Part shown: in pieces, positions 44,912 to 54,600 of the stretch
Layout: the number at the start of each line of letters is the position of its first letter
Position numbering within the stretch: the stretch's first letter is position 1
NCBI GenBank assembly: GCA_963730555.1
Contig: CAVSSS010000028.1
Span: forward strand, 62,001 to 126,000
DNA: 64,000 nt
Direction of reading: 5' to 3'
From: Roseiarcus sp963730555
GTDB lineage: Bacteria; Pseudomonadota; Alphaproteobacteria; Rhizobiales; Beijerinckiaceae
Notes under the pieces: model-generated
What the model was told of the DNA's origin: nothing
Database searches by the model: none
What the model saw: only the letters and a program-made list of their open reading frames with translations
Made by a program: the position numbers and the translations under genes

Positions 44912-45706
44912 TCAGGCGTTCGTCAAGTTTCGAGGTTTCTCCTTTGCGGGTTTGGCGGCTTTCGCGGAGCTGTTCTTGAAGCGGAAGCTGTCGTTTCCGG
45001 TTTCAAGAATGTGACAGCGATGAGTGAGGCGGTCGAGCAACGCGGTCGTCATCTTTGGGTCGCCGAACACGGTTGCCCATTCGCCGAAGCTGAGATTAGT
45101 CGTGATGATGACGCTGGCGCGCTCGTAGAGCTTGCTCAGCAGATGGAAGAGCAACGCTCCGCCGGAGGCGCTGAACGGCAGGTAGCCCAGCTCGTCGAGG
45201 ATGACGAGATCGGAGTGGGCAAGTCGCGCCGCGATCTGGCCGGATTTGCCCTGAAGCTTCTCCTGTTCGAGAGCGTTGACGAGTTCGACGGTGGAGAAGA
45301 AGCGGACGCGCTTACGATGATGTTCGATGGCCTGGACGCCGATCGCAGTGGCGAGATGCGTCTTGCCTGTGCCAGGTCCGCCGACCAGGACGACATTGTG
45401 GGCGTCTTCGAGGAACTCGCAGCGGTGTAGTTGACGCGCGAGCGCCTCGTTGACCTCACTGCTGGCGAAGTCGAAGCCGGCGAGATCGCGATAGTTCGGA
45501 AAGCGAGCGGCCTTGAGTTGATAGGCCGTCGATCTCACCTCCCTGTCGGCTGTCTCCGCCTTCAGGAGCTGCGATAGGATGGGCAGCGCCGCCTCAAAGG
45601 CCGGAGAGCCTTGCTCGGTCAGCTCGCCGACCGCCTGAGCCATGCCGTGCATTTTGAGGGTGCGCAGCATGATGACGACGGCGCCGGCGGCAGGGTTATG
45701 ACGCAT
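44912..45706 (-). CDS. istB: IS21 helper ATPase IstB
   Basis: A 264-residue AAA+ ATPase (IstB/DnaC-like) that remodels target DNA for the IstA transposase. Walker A is VVLVGGPGTGKTHLATAIG (about residues 104-122), Walker B SDLVILDELGYLPF (about 166-179), followed by sensor IITTNLSFGEW. The start overlaps the istA stop by 11 bases. The frame is intact. Confidence 0.94.
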   Translation of the reverse strand: MRHNPAAGAVVIMLRTLKMHGMAQAVGELTEQGSPAFEAALPILSQLLKAETADREVRSTAYQLKAARFPNYRDLAGFDFASSEVNEALARQLHRCEFLEDAHNVVLVGGPGTGKTHLATAIGVQAIEHHRKRVRFFSTVELVNALEQEKLQGKSGQIAARLAHSDLVILDELGYLPFSASGGALLFHLLSKLYERASVIITTNLSFGEWATVFGDPKMTTALLDRLTHRCHILETGNDSFRFKNSSAKAAKPAKEKPRNLTNA

Positions 45707-47228
45707 GACGCGCCTCCCGGGCTTTGCGCAGCGCGTCGTAGCGCTCGACGTTAGCCTGCGGTTCGTTCGTCAAAGTCAGAGCCTGCGGCGCCTTTATCGG
45801 AGGCGTGTCCATCGGCTTTCCGTCGACCAAGCGGTGCAGCAGGTTCAGAATATGCGTCTTCGTTGGCGCGCCGGCCTCCAGCGCCAGTTCGACGGCGGCG
45901 AGCACGGCTTGCTCGTCGTGCTGGAGAACCAGGGCGAGGATCTCGACCATCTCGCGGTCGCCGCCCGGCGTCTTGAGCATACGCTTTTGTAAGGCCCGGA
46001 AGGCAGGCGGGAGTTCGGCGAACGGCGCGCCGTTACGCAGGGCTCCCGGCTTGCGCTGAATGACCGCCAGATAGTGCCGCCAGTCGAAAACGGTGGTCGT
46101 ACTCTTGCGTTGGTGGGAGCGGGCAAAAACGCGGCGATGTTCGCAGACGACTTGTCCCTCGGCGGCGACAACGATGCGTTGGGGATAGACTCGTACGCTG
46201 ACTGGACGATTGGCGAAGGAGGCCGGCACGCTGTAGCGATTGCGGTCCAGATGGACCAGGCACGTCGGCGACACGCGCTTGGCGTATTCGACAAAGCCGT
46301 CGAACGTCCTGGAAAGCGACATCAAGTGCTGCGCTTCTTCCGCCCAGGCATCGGCGACCGTGCCAGCTTGCGAGCCGTGCGGCGTCAATGCCCAAAGCTC
46401 TCGGCATCGCGTCTCCAGCCAGTCGTTCAGCGCGTCTAGAGAAGGGAAGTGCGGCATGGGCTGCCAGAGCCGATGGCGCGCGTCCTGGACGTTTTTCTCG
46501 ATCTGCCCCTTCTCCCAGCCGGAAGCCGGATTGCAGAACTCCGCCTCGAACAGGAAGTGGCTGACCATGGCTGAGAAGCGCGCGTTGACTTGGCGCTCCT
46601 TTCCACAGCCGACCTTGTCGACGGCAGTTCGCATATTGTCGTAAATGCCCCGCCGCGGCACGCCCCCCAAGACGCGGAAGGCGTGGTTGTGGGCGTCGAA
46701 CAGCATCTCGTGGGTCTGCTGCGGATAGGCGCGGAGAATGAAGGCGCGGCTGTAGGAGAGCTTGACGTGAGCGACCTGCAACTTGGTCCGCTCGCCGGCG
46801 ATGATCGCCCAATCTTCCGACCAGTCGAACTGGAACGCCTCGCCCGGCAGAAACGCAAGCGGCACGAACACGCCGCGGCCGCACGTCCTCTGTTCTTGTT
46901 GCCGAGCAGCCTTCCAGTCGCGAGCGAAGGCCGCCACGCGATTGTAGGAGCCGTCGTAGCCGAGGGCGGCCAGATCGGCGTGCAATTGCTTGGTCGTCCG
47001 CTTCTGCTTGCGGGACTTCCCGGCCTCCTGCCGCAGCATCTGCGATAGCTTGTCGGCGTAAGGGTCCAGCTTGCTCGGACGGTCAGGGATGTTGAACTTC
47101 GGTTCAACGGTGTCCGAGCGCAGGTATTTGCGGACTGTGTTCCTCGACAGCCCCGTGCGCCGCGATATCTCTCGGATCGAGAAATAATCTCGGTAGTGCC
47201 AGCGCCGGATGACGCTCAGTAACTCCAT
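45696..47228 (-). CDS. istA: IS21 transposase IstA
   Basis: About 510 residues. The N-terminus is a helix-turn-helix (IREISRRTGLSRNTVRKYLR), followed by the rve DDE integrase core: GEAFQFDWSEDWAIIAGERT (first Asp), RRGIYDNMRTAVDKVGCGKE (second Asp) and EFCNPASGWEKGQIEKNVQD (Glu). The C-terminal part is basic (NRYSVPASFANRPVSVRVYP). ATG 47228 (MELLSVIRRWHYR) is favoured over 47261 as it is the family start. It is intact and overlaps istB, so the element is potentially active. Confidence 0.93.
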   Translation of the reverse strand: MELLSVIRRWHYRDYFSIREISRRTGLSRNTVRKYLRSDTVEPKFNIPDRPSKLDPYADKLSQMLRQEAGKSRKQKRTTKQLHADLAALGYDGSYNRVAAFARDWKAARQQEQRTCGRGVFVPLAFLPGEAFQFDWSEDWAIIAGERTKLQVAHVKLSYSRAFILRAYPQQTHEMLFDAHNHAFRVLGGVPRRGIYDNMRTAVDKVGCGKERQVNARFSAMVSHFLFEAEFCNPASGWEKGQIEKNVQDARHRLWQPMPHFPSLDALNDWLETRCRELWALTPHGSQAGTVADAWAEEAQHLMSLSRTFDGFVEYAKRVSPTCLVHLDRNRYSVPASFANRPVSVRVYPQRIVVAAEGQVVCEHRRVFARSHQRKSTTTVFDWRHYLAVIQRKPGALRNGAPFAELPPAFRALQKRMLKTPGGDREMVEILALVLQHDEQAVLAAVELALEAGAPTKTHILNLLHRLVDGKPMDTPPIKAPQALTLTNEPQANVERYDALRKAREARHAS

Positions 47229-47340
47229 GTCGATCACTCCGATGCCCCCTGCCAAGGCCAAGGGGGCGAGGTTCGAACATGGGTCAGTTCTCGGTGGAAA
47301 AACCCGTGGCGCCCGGGTCAGTTCTCAGTGGAAATCAACA

Positions 47341-47795
47341 CTTACATGAAGTCATACGGCGATGAGGCTGAATTGCTTAACGATCTAGTAAAAAAAGCAT
47401 TGGATGATGTTACGACCGCAGCGCGTGATCAAAATGCGACGTTCTTGAAATCGAGAGTATCGGACACGGCGGAGAATTTGACCGAACTGAAGGCAATCCA
47501 AAAGAGAGCCGATATGTTAAAGGGAAAGGTGACAGGTATCTCCAATAACATTGTGAGTTTCCAGCCAAATCCTCCAATTGATGGTTTGTTACATTCGGTT
47601 CAGTTCATAGTGACATATGGTGGTAGCATAAGCCCGAACTGGAGCCTACTATTGTGGAAGGGTCCTAGTTTAATCCTCCCCGGCGCGACACTCAGTGGGG
47701 TGAGAACTGACCTCCTTAATATTGCATTAGGTCCGACGTCGGAACAAAATCGCCTCATTCAAAATCAGACAATTTTCAATGCATTTCACCCATGA
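47341..47795 (+). pseudogene. Truncated low-GC gene cut by IS21
   Basis: A reading frame of about 150 codons runs from the IS21 end to a stop at 47795. It begins NTYMKSYGDEAELLNDLVKK and continues through a coiled-coil-like part (VSDTAENLTELKAIQKRADM) into a beta-rich part (HSVQFIVTYGGSISPNWSLL). The codon use is A+T-rich, unlike the chromosome. The sequence left of the IS (before 44841) has stops in all frames, so the N-terminal part is not there. No family is recognised. It could be the end of another exported protein of this island. Confidence 0.55.
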
Positions 47796-48324
47796 CGATA
47801 AACTCCTAGCCCTCTCTGTAGAGCTTAGTAAGTAAAGTTAAAAACCTACTGGCGTTTTCGAAGCGTGCAGAGCACCCACCGGCTGATAATGGGCAATTTT
47901 GTATGGTCTTAGATCTTTCTGTACGAAGCATTGGTATTTTTTTGGGAGATCAGTTTACCCCATTCCTTGGATTTCCTTGGATTCTCTCGTCCGAATCGAG
48001 TGATATCAATGGGTTGCGCGTGATTTTCTGCGGAAAGTTTTTCGTGGGGCGTCTTGGCGCAAGAAGCCGGAGCGGGCTCCTGCGGTCGAGACCATTCGGA
48101 ACGGCGGGATTGATCATGGGGCAAGCTTACTTCAATTTCTGATTGTCAGCAAGCAATTGTCGTCGCCCGGCCCGGTCGGGTATGCCAAGCTCGCTTCTCA
48201 TCCTGACGCTCGCCGTCAGCATCGTCACGACGTTTCCCGTTAAGATTTTCTCCAAACTGTGACGTACATCACATCGATACCTCCCTCCCTGGCTAGCGCA
48301 TGGCTTGGGGGAAGGGAGACGCGG
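47796..48324. other. Non-coding region with the second copy of the island-edge repeat
   Basis: No gene is supported in 529 bases. The sequence TGGTATTTTTTTGGGAGATC and AGTTTACCCC at 47932-47961, followed by ATTCCTTGGATTTCCTTGGA (47962-47981), is an inverted and diverged copy of 44595-44634. GAAGGGAG at 48311 is the ribosome-binding site of the next gene. Confidence 0.5.
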
Positions 48325-49119
48325 ATGGCGAGACGGAGTTGCACTATTGCAGTTGGACTGACGCTCATTCGAGCGAGCGCCCTGGCGAACCCGCCCGACG
48401 TTCCGACCGGATCGCCGATAGACGAGATTTATCGGCATCAGTTTGCTCAATGCGACTCAAACGACGTCTTCCAGGGCGTTCAGTTCCCCATCCGAAACAA
48501 GTCTGAAAGAGTGGCCTGGTACGGCTGCAAGTCGGACCCGAGCCGCTTCTCACGCTTTGAAAGGATTGCCGCCTCTTCCGGGCGTCCCGAGGCAATCGTG
48601 GTCGAGGCGAAACTTGCTTGGGACGACGACGGGTCGCCTTCCGCTTGTTCGTTGGCCCATGGCATAACCAGCCAGTGCCCGACGAGTCTGATGCTCGATG
48701 CGCCAAACCCGACGGGTTGTTTGATGCCTTCGAAGACAGGCAAGGAATGCATTCCGCTCAACGCTGACGTCGTTCCCTATGTAGTCATACCGGCGGCTGC
48801 ACCCAAAGGGATCGACGGCGCTGCCTTTGAAAGGCTGTCCGGCGTGAGGCTAGGAGACTACGGCGTCGTTATCGCAAACGCGAAGGTCGTGCCTGTGATC
48901 GTCGGCGATGAGGGGCCGGCCTACAAGATCGGCGAAGGTTCGTCGGCGTTGTTGAGGAAGCTGTCGGATGACGGCAAGCGCCGCACCTACGCGAGCGGGG
49001 TCAAGTTCGTGCTCTTCCCGGGCACGGCGGACGACCGCCCAGCTTTGAGACTGAATACGCTGCCAAGCGTGATCCAGTCGAAAGGCAACACGCTCTATTC
49101 GGCGTTGGCAAAATTGTAA
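48325..49119 (+). CDS. Exported GH75 (chitosanase-type) protein
   Basis: A 264-residue protein with an N-terminal export signal (RRSCTIAVGLTLIRASALAN). The glycoside hydrolase family 75 core is visible: VVPYVVIPAAAPKGIDGAAF, LSGVRLGDYGVVIANAKVVP, VIVGDEGPAYKIGEGSSALL. GDEGP and GEGS contain the Asp and Glu that in fungal GH75 chitosanases act as catalytic residues (inferred by position). In the N-terminal part, cysteines (CDSND, GCKSD, ACSLAHG, QCPTS) may form disulfides. The usual GH75 role is chitosan cleavage; in a bacterium it may attack fungal walls or process other amino-sugar polymers. It opens a run of three exported proteins on the same strand. Confidence 0.72.
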   Translation: MARRSCTIAVGLTLIRASALANPPDVPTGSPIDEIYRHQFAQCDSNDVFQGVQFPIRNKSERVAWYGCKSDPSRFSRFERIAASSGRPEAIVVEAKLAWDDDGSPSACSLAHGITSQCPTSLMLDAPNPTGCLMPSKTGKECIPLNADVVPYVVIPAAAPKGIDGAAFERLSGVRLGDYGVVIANAKVVPVIVGDEGPAYKIGEGSSALLRKLSDDGKRRTYASGVKFVLFPGTADDRPALRLNTLPSVIQSKGNTLYSALAKL

Positions 49120-49157
49120 CTATCCTTGGTGTCAGTTTCTAAACGGGGAGATAAAAT

Positions 49158-50693
49158 ATGGTTGCGCGCCTTACGACTTCGTTTTCTTCTATCTCGCTCG
49201 CCATTTTTGTACTGGCTTCACAACGCGGCGAAGCACTAGAGTACAATGATACACCCCGTTACACTTGGTTTTTACCAAAAACCGTCCTCGATACGACAGT
49301 GACATATGCCGTTAAAGGATGCAAACCAGGCGCCTCGGGCATCCCAGAGGTGCAATTCAATATAACGCCGAGTATGACCCCGAGGTATGTTGCCGATTTG
49401 CGCATTGGACAGCAATCCGTCAAGCTAACGGAACTAGAGGCTCCTCTTCAGAACAAGAGTATTTCAGTTACGACGTATGGGCCCTCGGGCATTCTGAATT
49501 CGATTGGCTCTGAGCCTGCGGATCAGACCGCGCAAATCGCCGGCGCAATCATCGGCGGAATACCGAAGCTGGTTGGGATTGCATTGGGGACCGCCGCCCT
49601 ATCCGCACGTGACAAAATCTCGGCGCCAGGTGTGGGGCCGCTTCCTACATGTCAAGCTCTCGACAAGGCGGACGCATGTCAAAAAGTGGGATGCATTGCT
49701 GATTAAAGGCACAGATTTCATCGAATAGCGTAGCAGCTGCCGGCGACCTTGATGATGCGACGCAGAAAAAGGATACTGCCGCTAATCAAGCTGCCCAAAG
49801 TCTCATAACTGACCTGCAAGCGGAGCTTTCCTTAACGATCAAGACGACGATTGACCCCGGTCTGAGCCCAACCAAGGTTGACCCCGAAAGGGAAGACGCG
49901 GCGAACTTCGGGACAATTAAAGCATACAACGCTGTAGCGGACAATCCTGCAGAAGTAGGTAACGTCGAATTAGACGGACTTGTCGCCGCGTTCTGTCCAT
50001 CCGAAGACCAGCTTAAGCACATAGGTTTAATTAAAGACGATGACAATAATAATGGCTCAATTAAAGAAGATGACAAAAGGCTAAAAGAGATCAAGGATAG
50101 CGGCGTTTGCTCCCAGGGAGCGTTGCCTGAACTATCAGTAAATGTCTATCTAACTTTTTGATGGTGCCCAGTCCGCAATTTACAGGAAGAATCCTCCAAA
50201 AAGTAGATTTGAACAAACAGAACTGGTGCACAATGAAAAGACGCTTCAGCTATATCGAGACCCGGCAGTGATCCCAGTTGAAATTTGGCGGGGGACGAGA
50301 AAGCTTGAGGATCTCGAAGACAAGGGTAACGTTACAAAACTACTTTCGCCACCAACCAACGTGTCCTTTGGACAGTTCGGCGTGGCTCAGGCGCTCCCCC
50401 TAGACGCGGGATTGGGCGGAAACCTCCAATGGTCAGTCACGTTCCTTGAAAGCGGTCAATTAAGCAGCGCAAAGTTCGCTGCCGCGGCAACAGCTTCAGC
50501 GATTGCAAATTTATTTGGTACGGCGAGCTCGGCGGCGAATTCAATTGCTACAGAAAAACGAAACGCCGACACGCAAGCGAATACCCAAGAGGAGACGCTA
50601 GCGGCTCATTCTCAAGCCGACGCAGACGCAATTTACCAGGCGGCGCGGGACGTAACTTGCCAAGCGAAACCAAGCGTCTGCACACAAAAATAG
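49158..50693 (+). CDS. Large secreted protein of unknown function, in three frames
   Basis: Three adjacent frames join to one chain of about 511 residues. Part 1 (49158-about 49703) has a signal peptide (SISLAIFVLASQRGEALEYN) and KTVLDTTVTYAVKGCKPGAS. One base missing at 49700-49706 leads to part 2 (LKAQISSNSVAAAGDLDDAT ... LSVNVYLTF), with a lysine/aspartate-rich segment. One extra T in the TTTTT run at 50155-50159 leads to part 3 (DGAQSAIYRKNPPKSRFEQT, then TLQLYRDPAVIPVEIWRG), ending in an Ala/Ser-rich helix and CTQK. All three parts share low-GC codon use and no internal stops, so they are one gene. No family is recognised. It lies 38 bases after the GH75 gene. Confidence 0.6.
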
Positions 50694-50731
50694 ACACAGG
50701 CTAATCTTGCCTATTTTAGGTGGCGACTTAA

Positions 50732-51649
50732 ATGAGAAACCGTTTCTACGAACTCGCGGTCACAGTTTGCATGGCGACCTTTAGCTTTTCTACCCCTGTG
50801 CCGGCGGAATTAAGCTGCAATCCGCAGGAGGCGCAAATCAATTTTACAACGCAAAGCGATCCGTTTTTCGAAAGCATTTTAAGAAGATGGAAACAAAAGA
50901 CAGACGGCCAAGACACAAGCAGATATGTTGAGGGGGACAATCCTACAAAAGACTGTACGGACGTCCAAGTCAAAGGATATGAAGGATTTCCAACTAAGTT
51001 ATGCAGTTATAGACATTACGACGCCGGCGATCCGAAGAAACCCCTTGCGGCAAAGGTCATCGTTTTGGACCCGTCGGCAAAGCAATTAGCGAGCTGGAGC
51101 ATACATGCCTGTCGAATCAGCGGTGCGACCGACGCCAAAATGGCCTCCTGTCTTGACGCATTGTTCAATGGAGTCATCCATGACAACCGCGCTCAATTCC
51201 CTGTGGCCGGGAGTGTCGTCGAAAGCTACTGTAATTCGGGAGTTGACAAGCCATGCGCCAAGGATAGTTGGGTCAGCAACCCGAGGAACACTTGGTATCG
51301 CAACGGTGTTCCCGTCTGGTACAATTCGCTTGTTCATTGGGAGCCGACGCCAGCGAGCGATTCGAGTTACGACAAAGTATTCGATACCGATGAGTCCGAC
51401 AAAGACATATCCCGATGGCAAACGGTGTCGCGAGTCTCCGGAGCCCAACGAGGCGACTGGAGGGCCTGGCGACAGATGAAAGGGAAGCCCCTGGCCCCCG
51501 ATGGGGTCGACCCGGGGACTTTCGATCTCGACAGTCCGGTGAAAAGCAGTTGGGGCGACGTCTCCCGAGCCATTCATCAGGCCGCCTGCAAATCCGAAGC
51601 GAACGAGCTTTTTGACGCAGTGGTCTTCCATCGAAGATTGGCGCGGTAG
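50732..51649 (+). CDS. Exported protein of unknown function
   Basis: A 305-residue protein with a signal peptide (ELAVTVCMATFSFSTPVPAE). The mature chain has ten or more cysteines (SCNPQEA, KDCTDVQ, KLCSYRH, HACRIS, SCLDALF, YCNSGV, PCAKD, QAACKSE), suggesting several disulfides, and many aromatic residues (WVSNPRNTWYRNGVPVWYNS). No motif of a known enzyme is recognised. AGGTGG precedes the ATG. It begins 38 bases after the preceding secreted-protein gene, the same gap as between the first two, and its 3' end marks the right border of the island, next to nrdJ. Confidence 0.65.
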   Translation: MRNRFYELAVTVCMATFSFSTPVPAELSCNPQEAQINFTTQSDPFFESILRRWKQKTDGQDTSRYVEGDNPTKDCTDVQVKGYEGFPTKLCSYRHYDAGDPKKPLAAKVIVLDPSAKQLASWSIHACRISGATDAKMASCLDALFNGVIHDNRAQFPVAGSVVESYCNSGVDKPCAKDSWVSNPRNTWYRNGVPVWYNSLVHWEPTPASDSSYDKVFDTDESDKDISRWQTVSRVSGAQRGDWRAWRQMKGKPLAPDGVDPGTFDLDSPVKSSWGDVSRAIHQAACKSEANELFDAVVFHRRLAR

Positions 51650-51663
51650 GACGTTAGCGCCGC

Positions 51664-54600
51664 TCATGAGCACCCCGTCGTGCCGCCGCAGGTGTCGCAC
51701 TTGAGGCACGTGCCGTTGCGCACCATGGTGAAATTGCCGCATTCGGGGCAGGCTTCGCCGACATAGCCTTTCATCCGCGCTTCGGCCCGCTTCTCGGCGA
51801 CGGTTTCGGTTTGCGGCGCGAGGCTCGAACCGACAGCGGGCGCGGCGCGCTCGGCAAGCTCGCCCTTGAGCGCCGTCGCGCCCTGCACGATGCTCCCATG
51901 CGCGCCTGAGCCGCCTGCGACGTGAACGGCCGCCCCGTCCCAAGCGCCAGTGCGGACCAGCATCAGCTTGTCGCCCGGCCGCGAGCGCAGAAGGCCCTTG
52001 GACACGACGGACGCCACCGGGGCGGCGGGCGGCGCGCTTGTCGCCTCGCTTAGGCCCGGCGCCCGATCCTGATCGACACCGCCGCCGAGCACCGTCGAGC
52101 CAATCTCGTCGGGCGCAATATGCGCGAGATCGTTGCGGCCGAGATAGGAGATGGCGAGCTCGCGGAAAATATAATCGAGGATCGAGGTCGCGTTCTTGAT
52201 CGCGTCATTGCCCTGGACGAGCCCCGCCGGCTCGAACCGGACGAAGGTGAAGGCCTCGACATATTCCTCGAGCGGCACGCCATATTGAAGCCCGAGCGAA
52301 ATGGCGATGGCGAAATTGTTCATCAAGCTCCGGAAGGCGGCGCCTTCCTTGTGCATGTCGATGAAGATTTCCCCTAAGCGCCCGTCCTGATATTCGCCGG
52401 TGCGGAGATAAACCTTATGCCCGCCGACAACGGCCTTCTGCGTGTAGCCCTTGCGCCGGTCGGGCAGCCGCTCGCGCTGACGCTCACGCTCGACCCGCTC
52501 GATGACGCGCTCGACGATTTTTTCCGCCACCGCGGCGGCGCGCGCGGGCGCGTTGAGGGCGACCAGCGTCTCGACCGCCTCGTCGTCCTCCTCGTCGCTC
52601 TCGACCAACTGGGAGCTCAAGGGCTGCGACAGTTTCGAGCCGTCGCGATAGAGCGCGTTCGCTTTCAGGCCGAGACGCCAGGAGAGCATGTAGGCGTCCT
52701 TGCAATCCTCGACGGTGGCGTCGTTCGGCATGTTGATGGTCTTCGAGATCGCGCCCGTGATGAACGGCTGCGCCGCCGCCATCATGCGGATGTGGCTCTC
52801 GACCGAGAGATAGCGCTTGCCAATGCGCCCGCACGGGTTGGCGCAGTCGAACACCGAGAGATGCTCAGCCTTGAGATAGGGCGCGCCCTCGAGCGTCATC
52901 GCGCCGCAGGCGAAGCTGTTGGCGGCCTCGATCTCCGCCCTGGTGAAGCCGAGCGTGGTGAGGAGATCGAAGCCTGGCGCATCGTAGCGCTCGGGCGGGA
53001 TCTTCAGCGCCTGGGACAGCGTTTCGACCCCGAGCGTCCATTTGTTGAAGACGAAGCGGATGTCGAAGGCGCCGCCGAGGGCAGCCTCGACCTTGTCGAT
53101 CGCCTCTTGCGGCAGACCCTTGGCCTTGAGCGCCGCGTGGTTGACGCCCGGCGCATGCGCGAGTGTCGCGCGGCCGACCGCATAAGCGACGATGTCGCCG
53201 ATCTGCTTCTCGTCATAGCCAAGCGTGCGCAGGGCTTCGGGCACGGCGCGGTTGATGATCTTGAAATAGCCGCCGCCCGCGAGCTTCTTGAATTTGACCA
53301 GCGCGAAGTCAGGCTCGATGCCGGTCGTGTCGCAATCCATGACGAGGCCGATCGTGCCGGTCGGCGCGATGACCGAGACCTGCGCGTTGCGGTAGCCGTG
53401 CTTTTCGCCGAGCGCGAGCGCGTCGCGCCAAGAGGCCCGCGCGGCTTCGCTCAAGTCGGCCCAAGCCGGGCCGGCATTGGCGAGTTCGCGATGGTCGAGG
53501 GGGGTCGGGGCGACGGAGAGCGTCTCGTAGCCCGCAACCTCGCCGTCGGCGGCGCGCTTATGATTGCGGATCACACGCAGCATCGCTTGCGCGTTCGCCT
53601 TGTGGCCGGGGAAGGCGCCGCTCTTGGCGGCGATCTCGGCCGAGGTCGCATAGGCGCGGCCGGTCAGGATCGAGGAGAGCGCGGCGCAGATCGCCCGGCC
53701 GTGGTCGCTGTCATAAGGGATGCCGGACGACATGAGGAGCCCGCCGATATTGGCGTAGCCGAGGCCGAGCGTGCGGTAGTCGTAAGAAAGCCGCGCGATC
53801 TCCCGCGAGGGGAACTGCGCCATCGCGACCGAGATTTCGAGCGTCAGCGTCCAGAGGCAAATCGCGTGCTCATAGCCTTTGACGTCGAAGGTCTTGCTCG
53901 CGGAATCACGGAACTGCAGCAGGTTGAGCGAAGCGAGATTGCAGGCCGTGTCGTCGAGGAACATGTACTCCGAGCACGGATTGGAGGCGCGGATCGGCCC
54001 GGACTCAGGGCACGTGTGCCAGTCGTTGATGGTGGTGTGATATTGCAGGCCGGGATCGGCGGAAGCCCATGCGGCGTAGCCGATCTTCTCCCACAAGTCG
54101 CGGGCCTTCAGGGTCTTCGAGACCTTGCCGTCGAGGCGGCGCGTGAGGTTCCATTCGCCGTCGGTCTCGACCGCATGCAGGAAGGCGTCGGTCACCCGGA
54201 CCGAATTGTTCGAGTTCTGGCCCGAGACGGTGAGATAGGCCTCCAACTCCCAGTCGGTATCGTATTCCTCGAAGTCGATCTTCGTATAGCCCTGGCGGGC
54301 GTATTGGATGACCTGCTTGATCACGCCGTCCGGCACGTCGTCGCGGCGCGCAGCCTTCACCTCGCGCTTGAGCGCTGGGTTCTTCTCGATCGTGAAGCAA
54401 TCGTCGCCCGAACCCTCGCAATTGAGGCAGGCTTTCAGGATCGCCTTCAGGCGCCGTTTGACCACCTTCGATCCGGCGGCGAGCGCCGCGACCTTGCGCT
54501 CTTCTTTCACCTTCCAGTCGATGAACAATTCGATGTCGGGATGATCGGCGTCGACGACCACCATTTTCGCGGCGCGACGCGTAGTGCCGCCAGACTTGAT

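Larger units (their letters stand above)
44841..47340 (-). mobile_element. IS21-family insertion sequence (about 2.5 kb)
   Basis: The ends are TGTCGATTTCCGCTGAGATT plus TGACCCGG at 44841-44868 and the inverse of TGTTGATTTCCACTGAGAAC plus TGACCCGG ending at 47340. A second, inner copy of the motif (TTCCATTGAGAACTGACCCG and TTCCACCGAGAACTGACCC) lies about 25 bases inside each end, the multiple terminal repeats normal for IS21. It carries istA and istB. No 4-8 base target duplication is visible. Its right end abuts a truncated low-GC gene. Confidence 0.9.

Noticed and set aside
47270..47285. tRNA T-arm-like GGTTCGAAC
   Set aside because: It lies inside the IS21 end with no matching acceptor, D or anticodon stems around it.
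44841..47340. Target-site duplication of IS21
   Set aside because: The flanks (…GTGCT and CTTAC…) do not repeat over 4 to 8 bases in either register.
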